This document shows positions 1 through 6,762 of a stretch of 9,338 nt of DNA, one piece after another. Under the pieces are notes generated by a model. It ran no database searches, was not told the origin of the DNA, and worked only from the letters and a program-made list of their open reading frames with translations. A program made the translations under genes and the position numbers. Each line of letters begins with the position of its first letter. Position 1 is the first letter of the stretch. The DNA lies in NCBI GenBank assembly GCA_009908885.1, contig JAAAOL010000299.1, forward strand, positions 1 to 9,338. The letters run 5' to 3'. The DNA is from Bacteroidota bacterium. Its GTDB lineage: Bacteria > Bacteroidota > Rhodothermia > Rhodothermales > JAAAOL01.

Positions 1-1634
1 CCGAGGACACCCCGGCCTATCATTCCGCCTCGGGCGCTGTCATCCGGGCCGCCTCCAGCAATGGCGACTACGTGCTGGCCGAGCTGCTGGAAGACGTCCC
101 CGCCGAGTACGACGTCTTCCTCGCGGGCTGGTCCATCGACGATAACGCCTCCGCCTCCAGCGTCGTCCTCGGGCACCCGAAGGGCGACCTGAAGAAGATC
201 ACCTTCGATGACGACCCGCTCATGACCTATCGGTATAGCTCCATGTACTGGGAGGCTCGTTTCGACCGCGGCACGATCGAGGCCAGCTCGTCCGGCTCAC
301 CCCTCTTCAATGACGCGTATCAGTTCGTCGGCCACGTCAAGTCCGCACGGTGGATGGACGCGAATGCCTGCTCCGGCGACGGCGGCGACGACAACAACGC
401 GGCCATCCTCTTTCCCAAGCTGTCCTACACGTGGGACCAGGCCGATCCGGGGCAGCGCGTCAGCGATTTCCTGGACCCCGACGGCACGGGCATCACGAGC
501 CTGGGCGGCCACCGCGCGAGTGAATCGCCGCCTCCCTCCGATCCGCCCGTAGAGCTCTGGATCAACGAGGTCAACGCGGATGCTGCGAACGGCGAAGAGT
601 TCGTCGAGATCGTCGGCACCGCCGGAGCCGACTTCACGGACTACGCCGTCGAGATCCACTCCTGCTCGGCGGGAGCGAGTACGCTGGAGCGCACCGAAAC
701 CATCTCGTCCTCCTATACCTTCGTGGACGAATCGCACGGCTACGGCTTCTTCCTGATGTCCGGCTCGTCGTTGTCCAGCTCCGAGATCGATGTCTATTTC
801 GAGACCCCGGACACCGACGTGTTGCCTGATGGCAGCGGGATCATCCTCGTCAAGAACCCCTCCGGCGAGGAGGTTTTCGGCTATCAGTACGACGACACCC
901 AGGGCGGCGCGCCCGTCAACTGCCCCACCGGCCGGACGACGCGCTCCGGAGGCGATGCCTCGGGCAGCGGCAGCATGGGCTTCACGGTCGACTACATGCC
1001 GTCCGACACCGACCTGGGCACGAACAGCATCATCACCTCGCCGGGCGTCTCGAACAGCGACGGCGGCCAGAACCTGCCGGTCGAACTCGTCGCCTTCACC
1101 GCCACGGCCGACGGACGTGACGCCGTGCTGCGCTGGGAGACGGCCTCGGAGACCAACAACGCCGGATTCGAGGTGCAGCGGCTGGACGACGCCGGCTGGT
1201 CCGCGCTCACCTTCGTGGACGGCCACGGCACCACCGAGACGCCGCAGCGCTACCAGCAGCGCGTCGAGGCGCTGGAGGCCGGGTCGCACCGCTTCCGCCT
1301 CAAGCAGATCGACTTCGACGGGACGTTCGAGTATTCGCCGGAGGTAGAAGTCTATATCGACCTGCCGGACGCGTTCGTCGTCGATCCGGTCTACCCGAAC
1401 CCGTTCAACCCGCAGGCCACGCTCCGCTTCGGTGTGCAGCAGACGCAGCACGTGCAGGTCCACCTGTACAACACGCTGGGCCAACGCGTCGACACGCTCT
1501 ACGACCGTGAAATGCCAGCGGGCCAGGTCGTCACCCTCACCATCGACGGCAGTGACCTGCCGAGCGGGACCTACTTCGTACACGCGCAGGGACGGAGCAT
1601 CCGTCACACCCAGAGCATCACCCTCGTTCGGTGA
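1..1634 (+). CDS. Secreted lysyl-endopeptidase-like serine protease with lamin-tail, FN3-like and type IX sorting domains (5' end outside window)
   Basis: The frame is open from the window edge (first full codon at 3) to TGA at 1632-1634, 543 residues, so the true start, signal peptide and catalytic His lie upstream. Residues 1-160 match the C-terminal half of a trypsin-fold protease of the lysyl endopeptidase type: the Asp in NGDYVLAEL (Asp22) fits the triad Asp, GHPKGDLKKI (57-66) matches the family HHPxGDxKxI stretch, and SSSGSPLF carries the likely nucleophile Ser97. After a Pro/Ser linker, residues about 182-305 (WINEVNA...GEEFVEIVG) resemble a lamin-tail domain. Residues about 358-450 (LPVELVAFTATADG...) are the FN3-like module common in Bacteroidota surface proteins. 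The last 80 residues (YPNPFNP at 464-470, LYNTLGQRV, LPSGTYFV) form a type A type IX secretion sorting domain. I infer export across the outer membrane and action on extracellular protein. Cleavage specificity cannot be read from this part. Confidence 0.85.
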   Translation, partial: EDTPAYHSASGAVIRAASSNGDYVLAELLEDVPAEYDVFLAGWSIDDNASASSVVLGHPKGDLKKITFDDDPLMTYRYSSMYWEARFDRGTIEASSSGSPLFNDAYQFVGHVKSARWMDANACSGDGGDDNNAAILFPKLSYTWDQADPGQRVSDFLDPDGTGITSLGGHRASESPPPSDPPVELWINEVNADAANGEEFVEIVGTAGADFTDYAVEIHSCSAGASTLERTETISSSYTFVDESHGYGFFLMSGSSLSSSEIDVYFETPDTDVLPDGSGIILVKNPSGEEVFGYQYDDTQGGAPVNCPTGRTTRSGGDASGSGSMGFTVDYMPSDTDLGTNSIITSPGVSNSDGGQNLPVELVAFTATADGRDAVLRWETASETNNAGFEVQRLDDAGWSALTFVDGHGTTETPQRYQQRVEALEAGSHRFRLKQIDFDGTFEYSPEVEVYIDLPDAFVVDPVYPNPFNPQATLRFGVQQTQHVQVHLYNTLGQRVDTLYDREMPAGQVVTLTIDGSDLPSGTYFVHAQGRSIRHTQSITLVR

Positions 1635-1672
1635 TGCCCGGTCCCCTCCGCTGTTCCACCCGGCGCACATAG

Positions 1673-1725
1673 CCAGAGCCGGCGCGCATCTCAGCCCTCC
1701 CTCGCGCGTCGGCTCTGGTTTTTTT
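1673..1725 (+). terminator. Rho-independent terminator of the protease gene
   Basis: A 14-bp stem, CCAGAGCCGGCGCG (1673-1686) with CGCGTCGGCTCTGG (1705-1718), has one mismatch and an 18-base loop. It is followed directly by seven T (1719-1725), 38 bases after the protease stop codon. On the minus strand the same hairpin lacks a downstream T run, so it serves the plus-strand gene much better than the converging aminomutase gene that ends at 1742. Confidence 0.9.
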
Positions 1726-1741
1726 ATTGACCCCGGGCCAC

Positions 1742-2929
1742 TCAGGCCGCGAACGTCGCCGCTTCCGTCGGGATCGTGTCGATGCCGTCCGGCCAGTCCA
1801 TCACGGGGAGCGCATAGGCCGTATGCTCCCCCGAGGGAATGGGGTTGGGCTCGGCCCAGCGCGGCCCGCGCGGCGTGGTCATGATGACGTGGTCGCCCGC
1901 CCGCCCCTGGACGTAGCTGCGCGTGAGCGGCACCTTGCCGTGGGGCGTGTCCAGGACGTACGTGGGGATCGCGAAGCCCGTCGTCGTGCCCTGCAGCGCC
2001 TCCATCAGCGCCATCCCGCGCTCGATGGACGTGCGGAAGTGGGCCGTCCCGCCGATGAGCTGCGCCTGATACAGGTAGTACGGGCGCACGCGCAGCCGGA
2101 CCAGCCCTTCGCACAGGGCCCGCAGCGTCGCCGCGTCGTCGTTGATGCCGCGCAGCAGCACCGTCTGGTTGCCCACCGGCACGCCCGCCCGCAGCAGCCG
2201 GTCGATGGCGGCCGCCGCATCGTCGGTCAGCTCTTTCGGGTGGTTGAAGTGCGTGTTGATCCAGACGGGGTGGTAGCGCTCCAGCACCGCGCACAGGTCG
2301 TCGGTGATGCGGTAGGGCAGCTTGACCGGCATCCGGCTCCCGAAGCGGATCACCTCGACGTGGTCGATGGCGCGCAGGTGCGAGAGCAGCCACTCCAGGT
2401 GCCGCTCGTTGAACGTCAGCGGGTCGCCGCCGGTGAGGAGCACGTCGCGGATCTCGGAGTGGGCAGCGATGTAGTCGATGGCGGCCTGGTGCTCCTCGCG
2501 GCGCATCATGAAGTCGGCATCGCCCACCATGCGCTTGCGCAGGCAGTATCGGCAGTAGATGGCGCACTCGCTGGTGACGCAGAAGGCCACGCGGTCCCGG
2601 TAGTTGTGGATCAGGTTCTTGACGGGCGAATGGGCGACCTCCTCCAGCGGATCGACGACGCCCACGAGGTCGGGCGCCAGCTCACTCGCACGAGGCACCA
2701 CCTGCCGCCGGACCGGACACTCGGGATCGTCCGGGTCCATCAGGCGCGCGTAGTACGGCGTGATATTCCAGCGAAAGACGTCCTGCGTGGCCTCGATGCC
2801 CTGCAGTTCATCCGCCGTCGGCGTGATCCAGTCGCGCAGATCCTCGACGGTATGGATGCGGTGCTGCATCTGCCAGCGCCAGTCTGTCCAATGGCGAGGC
2901 GCGATGTGCGAGGGTCGTGTTGAAGCCAT
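1742..2929 (-). CDS. kamA: KamA-family (lysine 2,3-aminomutase-like) radical SAM/PLP enzyme
   Basis: 395 residues, close to the roughly 400-416 usual for lysine 2,3-aminomutases. These cytosolic enzymes use a [4Fe-4S] cluster, S-adenosylmethionine and PLP to move an amino group from the alpha to the beta carbon. The cluster motif CAIYCRYC is at Cys122, Cys126 and Cys129. LTGGDP (165-170) is the SAM-binding GGE-like stretch. GKVPL places the likely PLP Lys at 332. Asp327 aligns with the lysine-binding Asp330 of the Clostridium subterminale enzyme, but the partner Asp293 position is Gln290 (YLYQAQL). The substrate may therefore not be free lysine, and the symbol is given at family level only. 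The ATG at 2929 is chosen because homology begins soon after it; the frame stays open to 3091 but that extension has no family character. No Shine-Dalgarno is visible. The gene stands alone and converges on the upstream protease. It is longer than EpmB and does not have its residue pattern. Confidence 0.9.
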   Translation of the reverse strand: MASTRPSHIAPRHWTDWRWQMQHRIHTVEDLRDWITPTADELQGIEATQDVFRWNITPYYARLMDPDDPECPVRRQVVPRASELAPDLVGVVDPLEEVAHSPVKNLIHNYRDRVAFCVTSECAIYCRYCLRKRMVGDADFMMRREEHQAAIDYIAAHSEIRDVLLTGGDPLTFNERHLEWLLSHLRAIDHVEVIRFGSRMPVKLPYRITDDLCAVLERYHPVWINTHFNHPKELTDDAAAAIDRLLRAGVPVGNQTVLLRGINDDAATLRALCEGLVRLRVRPYYLYQAQLIGGTAHFRTSIERGMALMEALQGTTTGFAIPTYVLDTPHGKVPLTRSYVQGRAGDHVIMTTPRGPRWAEPNPIPSGEHTAYALPVMDWPDGIDTIPTEAATFAA

Positions 2930-3049
2930 GGGTAGTGGACGGGCCGGATGGTTGCTCACAGGTCGTTCGGTGGGATGTGCAACGAGTTGATTCTTGAACG
3001 CAGCGGACGTTCCTTCATCCACGCCTGTACTGCTGACCGTATACACTCT

Positions 3050-3385
3050 ATGCGCCTCCCAAACGCGGATCGGGCCTTCATAGACGAGCAAAAACTATTG
3101 GCCTATTGCCTCAATCCACAGCATCCACGAGGCAAGCACAAGGCACGGGTGTTCGCGTCAGCGCTGGGATTCACGCGAGAGCACAGTGAACGCCTTCGTG
3201 ATGCCATATTGAAAGCTGTGATGCGGGAGCAAGCAACATTCACAGGCGCCGATGAGTATGGTCGTCGTTATGTGTTGGACGTCGTACTCACGGGTCCCGC
3301 AGGCACGGCTACGGTGCGCACGTGCTGGATCATTCGATCTGACGAAACTTATCCCCGCCTCACGACCTGTTACGTTCGAGGATGA
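3050..3385 (+). CDS. DUF6883-family small protein (candidate toxin or effector-like partner)
   Basis: 111 residues. The text MRLPNADRAFID..KLLAYCLNP.HPRGKHKARVF, then a helix-rich middle and YGRRYVLDVVLTGPAGTATVRTCWII...PRLTTCYV, matches my memory of DUF6883 across its full length. The family has no established biochemistry that I know of. Its compact alpha-then-beta layout with conserved Lys, His, Arg and Pro-Arg-Leu positions resembles small nuclease-type toxin domains; that is inference. The ATG at 3050 is chosen because the family starts with this LPNA segment, although the frame extends back to an ATG at 2948 without family-like sequence. No clear ribosome-binding site precedes it. Its stop overlaps the start of the next gene by four bases (ATGA at 3382-3385). 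Base composition is markedly less GC-rich than the flanking genes, suggesting acquisition by transfer. Confidence 0.75.
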   Translation: MRLPNADRAFIDEQKLLAYCLNPQHPRGKHKARVFASALGFTREHSERLRDAILKAVMREQATFTGADEYGRRYVLDVVLTGPAGTATVRTCWIIRSDETYPRLTTCYVRG

Positions 3386-3612
3386 AGTCACCCCCCACAG
3401 ATACGCTCAGCGTGTTGGACGTCGTTGCGCTCACAGAGGATGTGCCGGAGCATGACCTGGCTCGCGGTCAGGTGGGCACGATCGTCGAATCTCTTGGCCC
3501 GGACGTCTTTGAAGTGGAGTTTACAGATGATAATGGACGTGCCTACGCGCTCGCTGCGCTTCGGCGGGATCAGCTTCTTCCACTCCATTTTGCTCCCACC
3601 GCATCCTCATAG
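3382..3612 (+). CDS. DUF4926-family small protein (candidate antitoxin or immunity-like partner)
   Basis: 76 residues beginning in an ATGA overlap with the preceding DUF6883 gene, so the two are very probably translated in a coupled fashion. The segment VLDVVALTEDVPEHDLARGQ followed by VGTIVESL...FEVEFTDDNGRAYALAALRRDQLLPL matches the DUF4926 family, a compact beta-barrel-like domain of about 60-70 residues. DUF4926 proteins are often next to DUF6883 or similar small genes as far as I recall; this is recollection, not a search. It is acidic (VEFTDD, TEDVPEHD), consistent with an inhibitor of a basic partner, but no function is proven. The frame ends at TAG 3610-3612, only nine bases from the stop of the converging ATP-grasp gene, and no terminator fits between them. 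Confidence 0.78.
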   Translation: MKSPPTDTLSVLDVVALTEDVPEHDLARGQVGTIVESLGPDVFEVEFTDDNGRAYALAALRRDQLLPLHFAPTASS

Positions 3613-3621
3613 GCAGATCCT

Positions 3622-4614
3622 TCAGTTCACTCCGAGCCGTCGCAGGCCGCGTCGGAGCACGTCGGCGAGGAAGGCGTCGTAGTCGCGCCCCATCAGTTCG
3701 GCGACGATAGCGAACGTGTCGTCTGGCGCGAAGGTCGGCAGCGGGTTGATCTCCAGAAACCACGGCTGCCCGTCGGCATCGACGCGGAAGTCGGCCCGGG
3801 CGAAGTCTTTGCACGCCAGCTTGTCGTAGACGGCGACGGCATAGTCGTGAAGGCGGCCTTCCAGGTCCGGCGTGAGCGTTCCGCCGAGGCGGTAGTCGTA
3901 GTCGCGCTCCGGCAGCCCACGGTGCTCCAGCGCGTGCAGCCCGATCCCGGTATCCGCCTCCACGGCGCGTTGCAACACCGGAAGTGGCTCCGCCGGATCG
4001 TTGCCGACGACCGCCACCGTAAACTCGCCGCCGCCATGAACGAACGCCTCGACGAGCGCGTCCTGCCGATAGGCCGTCGTGATGTGCCGAACTTGCTCGC
4101 GGAGGGCGGCGAGGCTCGTCACCTTGCTCCCGGCCGTGATGCCCTTCGAGGTGCCCTCATAGCGCGGCTTGACGAAGAGCGGAAACGCGCCGGGCAGGTC
4201 GTCCGGGTCGATGGCGTCGGCGTGCGGATAGGTGCGGTACGGCGGCGTGGGCACGCCCGCGGCCACCGCCAGGTCTTTGGTCCACGCCTTGTCGAGGCTG
4301 AGCGAGAGCGTCAGTGCGTCCGAGCCCAGGCACGGGATGCCCGCCATCTCCAGCAGGATCGGCGCGTAGGCCTCGCGGTTCCGGCTGCGCGCGCCCTCGG
4401 CGATCGTGATCGCTGCGTCGAGATCCAACGAGGGCAGGCGCTCCAGGAGGTCGTGCGCGGAGCCGATGCGCACCGGCTCCGCGCCGAGCGCCTGGACGGC
4501 GGCGGCCAGCGTCTCGACGGTCGTCTCCGGCTCGTACTCCGCGTCGGCGTCCGGCGGGTCGCCGGGCTGCCAGGGATACGCGTCGAAGGTGTCGTAGATG
4601 AGGCCGATGCGCAC
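3622..4614 (-). CDS. D-alanine-D-alanine-ligase-like ATP-grasp enzyme of unknown substrate
   Basis: 330 residues if the GTG at 4614 is the start. MRIGLIYDTFDAYPW is the usual first strand of the Ddl N-terminal domain, whereas the 32 residues encoded upstream, to an ATG at 4710, look non-family. ATP-grasp features are clear: LSLDKAWTKDLAVAAGVPTP (104-123), FPLFVKPRYEGTSKGI (144-159, ATP-binding Lys149 and the glycine-rich loop), ALVEAFVHGGGEF (186-198) and RADFRVDADGQPWFLEIN (273-290) with the Mg-binding Glu288 and Asn290. Such enzymes make an acyl-phosphate and join it to an amine in the cytosol. It departs from true Ddl: the EINTxPG signature reads EINPLPT (288-294), the TSHSL-type substrate-binding segment is absent and so is the Tyr-containing omega loop. 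It may join other amino acids or dipeptides. It is a single gene, divergent from the small gene at 4758. Confidence 0.82.
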   Translation of the reverse strand: MRIGLIYDTFDAYPWQPGDPPDADAEYEPETTVETLAAAVQALGAEPVRIGSAHDLLERLPSLDLDAAITIAEGARSRNREAYAPILLEMAGIPCLGSDALTLSLSLDKAWTKDLAVAAGVPTPPYRTYPHADAIDPDDLPGAFPLFVKPRYEGTSKGITAGSKVTSLAALREQVRHITTAYRQDALVEAFVHGGGEFTVAVVGNDPAEPLPVLQRAVEADTGIGLHALEHRGLPERDYDYRLGGTLTPDLEGRLHDYAVAVYDKLACKDFARADFRVDADGQPWFLEINPLPTFAPDDTFAIVAELMGRDYDAFLADVLRRGLRRLGVN

Positions 4615-4757
4615 GGCGTGTCGCGGGTTCGTGGGCGGGTGGGGCGTAGCACACGTCAGAGCCGCGCCGGAGTTCGCGGGCCCTGCCAGAAAACAATCTC
4701 GGGAGCCCACGCGTTGCGCATGTGATCTGAGTTTCCAGGTGGATTTCCCGCACGACC

Positions 4758-5084
4758 ATGCAGGACGAGCAGAAGGCCCTCATCGTACGGACCGGTCCCG
4801 GTGGCGCCTCGTCGGGGCTCGACGTCCTCAACGAGCACCTCAAGCGGGGCTGGCGCGTGCAGCACGTCGCCCCGATGGGCGGGGCGGGCGCGGGCAGCGC
4901 CGAGGCCTCCGCCCGCCTGGCGTTCGCCGCGCTCGTCGTGATCGAACGCGCGGGGCAGCAGTCCGCTGAGGCGGTCGCCGCGGCCGAGGAAGACGTCGAA
5001 GAGATCATCGAAGAAGCCGTCGAGGGCGATGGCCCTGCCGTTCCCGTCGAAAACCTCGACCTCGACGTGCCCCCCGCGTCCTGA
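4758..5084 (+). CDS. Small hypothetical protein with DUF4177-like core and acidic C-terminal tail
   Basis: 108 residues, not confidently recognised. The first half reads as a small alpha/beta unit: a beta strand (KALIVRTG), then LDVLNEHLKRGWRVQHVAPM (24-43), then a final strand ALVVIER (59-65). The pattern LN-x2-L-x2-GW-x-V followed by a short loop and a hydrophobic strand ending in ER recalls DUF4177-type proteins. Residues about 70-108 are rich in Glu and Ala and likely form an acidic helix followed by a disordered tail (EEDVEEIIEEAVEGDGPA). There is no signal peptide or membrane segment, so it is probably cytosolic. The ATG at 4758 is the first in frame with strand text; there is only a weak purine stretch upstream. 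It is divergent from the ATP-grasp gene (143-bp gap) and 260 bp before the FadL gene, so a functional link to either is unproven. Confidence 0.6.
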   Translation: MQDEQKALIVRTGPGGASSGLDVLNEHLKRGWRVQHVAPMGGAGAGSAEASARLAFAALVVIERAGQQSAEAVAAAEEDVEEIIEEAVEGDGPAVPVENLDLDVPPAS

Positions 5085-5153
5085 GCCCTTGCCCAATCCG
5101 CCTGTGCGGTCCGGCAGATATGACCGTCTTACGCAAAAACAGGTATTTCTCCC

Positions 5154-5182
5154 TTGACCTGCTTCGTGCTATGTCGTAAACA
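5154..5182 (+). promoter_or_regulatory. Candidate promoter for the FadL-SGNH unit
   Basis: TTGACC at 5154-5159, a 17-base spacer and TAAACA at 5177-5182 resemble a sigma-70 type -35/-10 pair, in the most AT-rich part of the leader. The -10 element is weak (3 of 6 to consensus), and Bacteroidota promoters often use a different -7 sequence. It would give a 5' leader of about 155 bases. Confidence 0.35.
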
Positions 5183-5200
5183 GGCTGTACCGTCTTACCG

Positions 5201-5270
5201 TACCGGGTGCGTCGGACCACACGCCTCCCCACGGCGCGTCGACGCTACCTGCCTCGATCTGCACCCGGTA
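5201..5270 (+). repeat. Perfect 10-bp inverted repeat in the FadL leader
   Basis: TACCGGGTGC (5201-5210) and GCACCCGGTA (5261-5270) are exact reverse complements 50 bases apart. If the transcript starts near 5190 both arms are in the 5' UTR and could fold into a large stem-loop; otherwise they may be a pair of protein-binding half sites. There is no T run, so it is not a terminator. Confidence 0.55.
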
Positions 5271-5344
5271 GCTGCACGGCTTGCGTAACCGCCCTCTGCG
5301 CCCGCCGTGCGCCTCCGTTCTTCTGCATCTAGACCATTCGTCCT

Positions 5345-6760
5345 ATGATACTCCCTCCCATTCGTTGTCTACTTCGGCGGAAGCGCTTCGCCGCGGTGCT
5401 GAGCGGCCTCGTGGGGCTGCTCCTGCTGATGCCGTCCGAGGCCACCGCTCAGGGCTTCAGCATCTATGAACAGGGCGCCTGCACGATGGGCCGGGCCGGC
5501 GCGACGGTAGCGGACCCCTGCGAAGATGGCTCGGGCATCTATTTCAACCCGGCCGGACTCACCGGACGACCGGGCCTGACCCTCTCTGCGGGCGCCACCG
5601 CCGTGCTCGTCGGCGGGGACTTTAAATCCGACCGGACCGGCGAGACGTGGGATCTTCAGAACGATCCCATCTTCGTGCCCCACCTCTACGCCAATTACGG
5701 CCTCGACGACCAGCTCAGCATCGCGCTGGGCGCGTACGTGCCGTACGGCCTCGGCACGGAATGGCCGACGGGCGACTTCCCCGGCCGCTTCCTGGGTTAT
5801 GACAACAGCCTGGAGGCCATCTACGTCCAGCCGACCCTCGCCTATCGCATCACCGACCGCATCAGCATCGGCGCCGGACCGATCCTGGCGATCAGCACGG
5901 TCGAACTGAACCAGCAACTCGACTTGTCCACCGTGGAGGCTGCTGAGGGCACCACCTTCGGCCAGCTCGGCATCCCGCTCCAGACGTCGTTCGCCGATGC
6001 CAACCTGGAGGGCCACGGCCTGGGCTTCGGAGGCAACATCGGCATCCAGGTCAAGGCGACCGACTGGCTCGACGTCGGCGCACGCTTCATGACGCCCATC
6101 ACGGTCGACTACGATGGCACGGGCAGCTTCTCTCAGGTCGAGACGGGCATCGAACTGCCTCCAGACAACCCGCTGGGAGCACCCGCTGGATTCCCGCTCG
6201 ATGCGATTATCGCCTCGCAATTCGCCCCTGACAGCACCCTGGACGCGCAGGACATCAGCACCGAAATCACGCTCCCGATGCAGATCGTCGCGGGCGTGAA
6301 AGTGCAGGCCACACCCCAATTGCAGGTCTTGCTCGACTATCAGTTCACGGGCTGGTCCTCGTTCGACGTGATCCCGCTCGACTTCGAGAACGACGAACTG
6401 GATTCCGAGCAGATCGAGGACTATGAGAACACGAACGCGGTGCGCCTCGGCGTCGAATATGAGCTGAACGAGTCGCTGCGCCTCCGGGCGGGCTACCTGT
6501 TCAACGAGGCCGCCGCACCAGAGGCCACGGTGACGCCGCTGCTGCCGGAGGCCGACCGCAACCACCTCACGGCGGGCCTCGGCTGGCGCATCGTCCCGAA
6601 CGTCGAGGTGAACGTCGCCTACCAGTACATCAACCAGAACGACCGGCGGGGCCGCGTGCGTGACGCCCCGGAGGGCGAAGAGCCCACCGCCGCGCTCAAC
6701 AGCGGCCTCTACACCTTCACCGGGCACCTCATCGGAACGACGCTGACGCTGGACCTCTAG
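5345..6760 (+). CDS. FadL/OmpP1/TodX-family outer-membrane transport protein
   Basis: 471 residues, near the 446 of E. coli FadL. It is predicted to be a 14-strand outer-membrane beta-barrel that passes hydrophobic molecules such as long-chain fatty acids through a lateral opening. The N-terminus has basic residues (RRKR, 11-14), a hydrophobic core and a likely signal peptidase I cut after SEATAQ (31-36). The mature protein starts GFSIYEQGACTMGRAGA, followed by GSGIYFNPAGL (62-72), which is the FadL N-terminal hatch signature. The rest alternates polar and hydrophobic residues as in barrel strands (for example LGWRIVPNVEVNVAYQYI). It ends in TLTLDL rather than with the usual terminal aromatic. 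Cys46 and Cys59 in the hatch could form a disulfide. The ATG at 5345 is set by the signal peptide. The stop lies two bases before the SGNH lipoprotein start, so the two are co-transcribed. Substrate is not readable from sequence. Confidence 0.9.
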   Translation: MILPPIRCLLRRKRFAAVLSGLVGLLLLMPSEATAQGFSIYEQGACTMGRAGATVADPCEDGSGIYFNPAGLTGRPGLTLSAGATAVLVGGDFKSDRTGETWDLQNDPIFVPHLYANYGLDDQLSIALGAYVPYGLGTEWPTGDFPGRFLGYDNSLEAIYVQPTLAYRITDRISIGAGPILAISTVELNQQLDLSTVEAAEGTTFGQLGIPLQTSFADANLEGHGLGFGGNIGIQVKATDWLDVGARFMTPITVDYDGTGSFSQVETGIELPPDNPLGAPAGFPLDAIIASQFAPDSTLDAQDISTEITLPMQIVAGVKVQATPQLQVLLDYQFTGWSSFDVIPLDFENDELDSEQIEDYENTNAVRLGVEYELNESLRLRAGYLFNEAAAPEATVTPLLPEADRNHLTAGLGWRIVPNVEVNVAYQYINQNDRRGRVRDAPEGEEPTAALNSGLYTFTGHLIGTTLTLDL

Positions 6761-6762
6761 CC

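Larger units (their letters stand above)
5085..5344 (+). other. 260-bp leader region upstream of the FadL gene
   Basis: No gene is seen here. The stretch is locally lower in GC around 5120-5200 and holds a candidate promoter (5154-5182), a 10-bp direct repeat flanking it (5123-5132 and 5189-5198) and a perfect 10-bp inverted repeat further down (5201-5210 with 5261-5270). The last 70 bases before the FadL start are pyrimidine-rich with no Shine-Dalgarno. Confidence 0.6.

Noticed and set aside
297..2567. A 756-codon open frame on the minus strand.
   Set aside because: It lies antisense to the protease gene and, out of frame, over the KamA gene. Its product is Arg/Ala/Gly-rich low-complexity text with no domain, as expected from high-GC third-position bias.
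1727..2923. A 398-codon plus-strand frame opposite the KamA gene.
   Set aside because: It is an antisense shadow, rich in Arg, Val, His and Asp, while the other strand encodes a full radical SAM enzyme.
2930..3091. A 54-codon N-terminal extension of the KamA gene.
   Set aside because: It has no family-like sequence, would overlap the DUF6883 start at 3050, and aminomutase length is already normal from the ATG at 2929.
3630..3657. A small inverted repeat CTCCGA/TCGGAG as terminator between the DUF4926 and ATP-grasp genes.
   Set aside because: The arms are only 6 bp with a 16-base loop, it lies inside the ATP-grasp coding sequence, and there is no T run on either strand.
4615..4710. A 32-codon N-terminal extension of the ATP-grasp gene to an ATG.
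   Set aside because: The Ddl-type first beta strand starts at the GTG at 4614. The extension has no family sequence, though a longer start is not strictly excluded.
3847..4725. A 292-codon plus-strand frame opposite the ATP-grasp gene.
   Set aside because: It is an antisense shadow with no recognisable motif; the minus strand carries intact ATP-grasp motifs.
5369..6727. A 452-codon minus-strand frame across the FadL gene.
   Set aside because: It is an antisense shadow with repetitive Arg/Val/Asp/Glu composition; FadL signature, signal peptide and barrel strands are on the plus strand.
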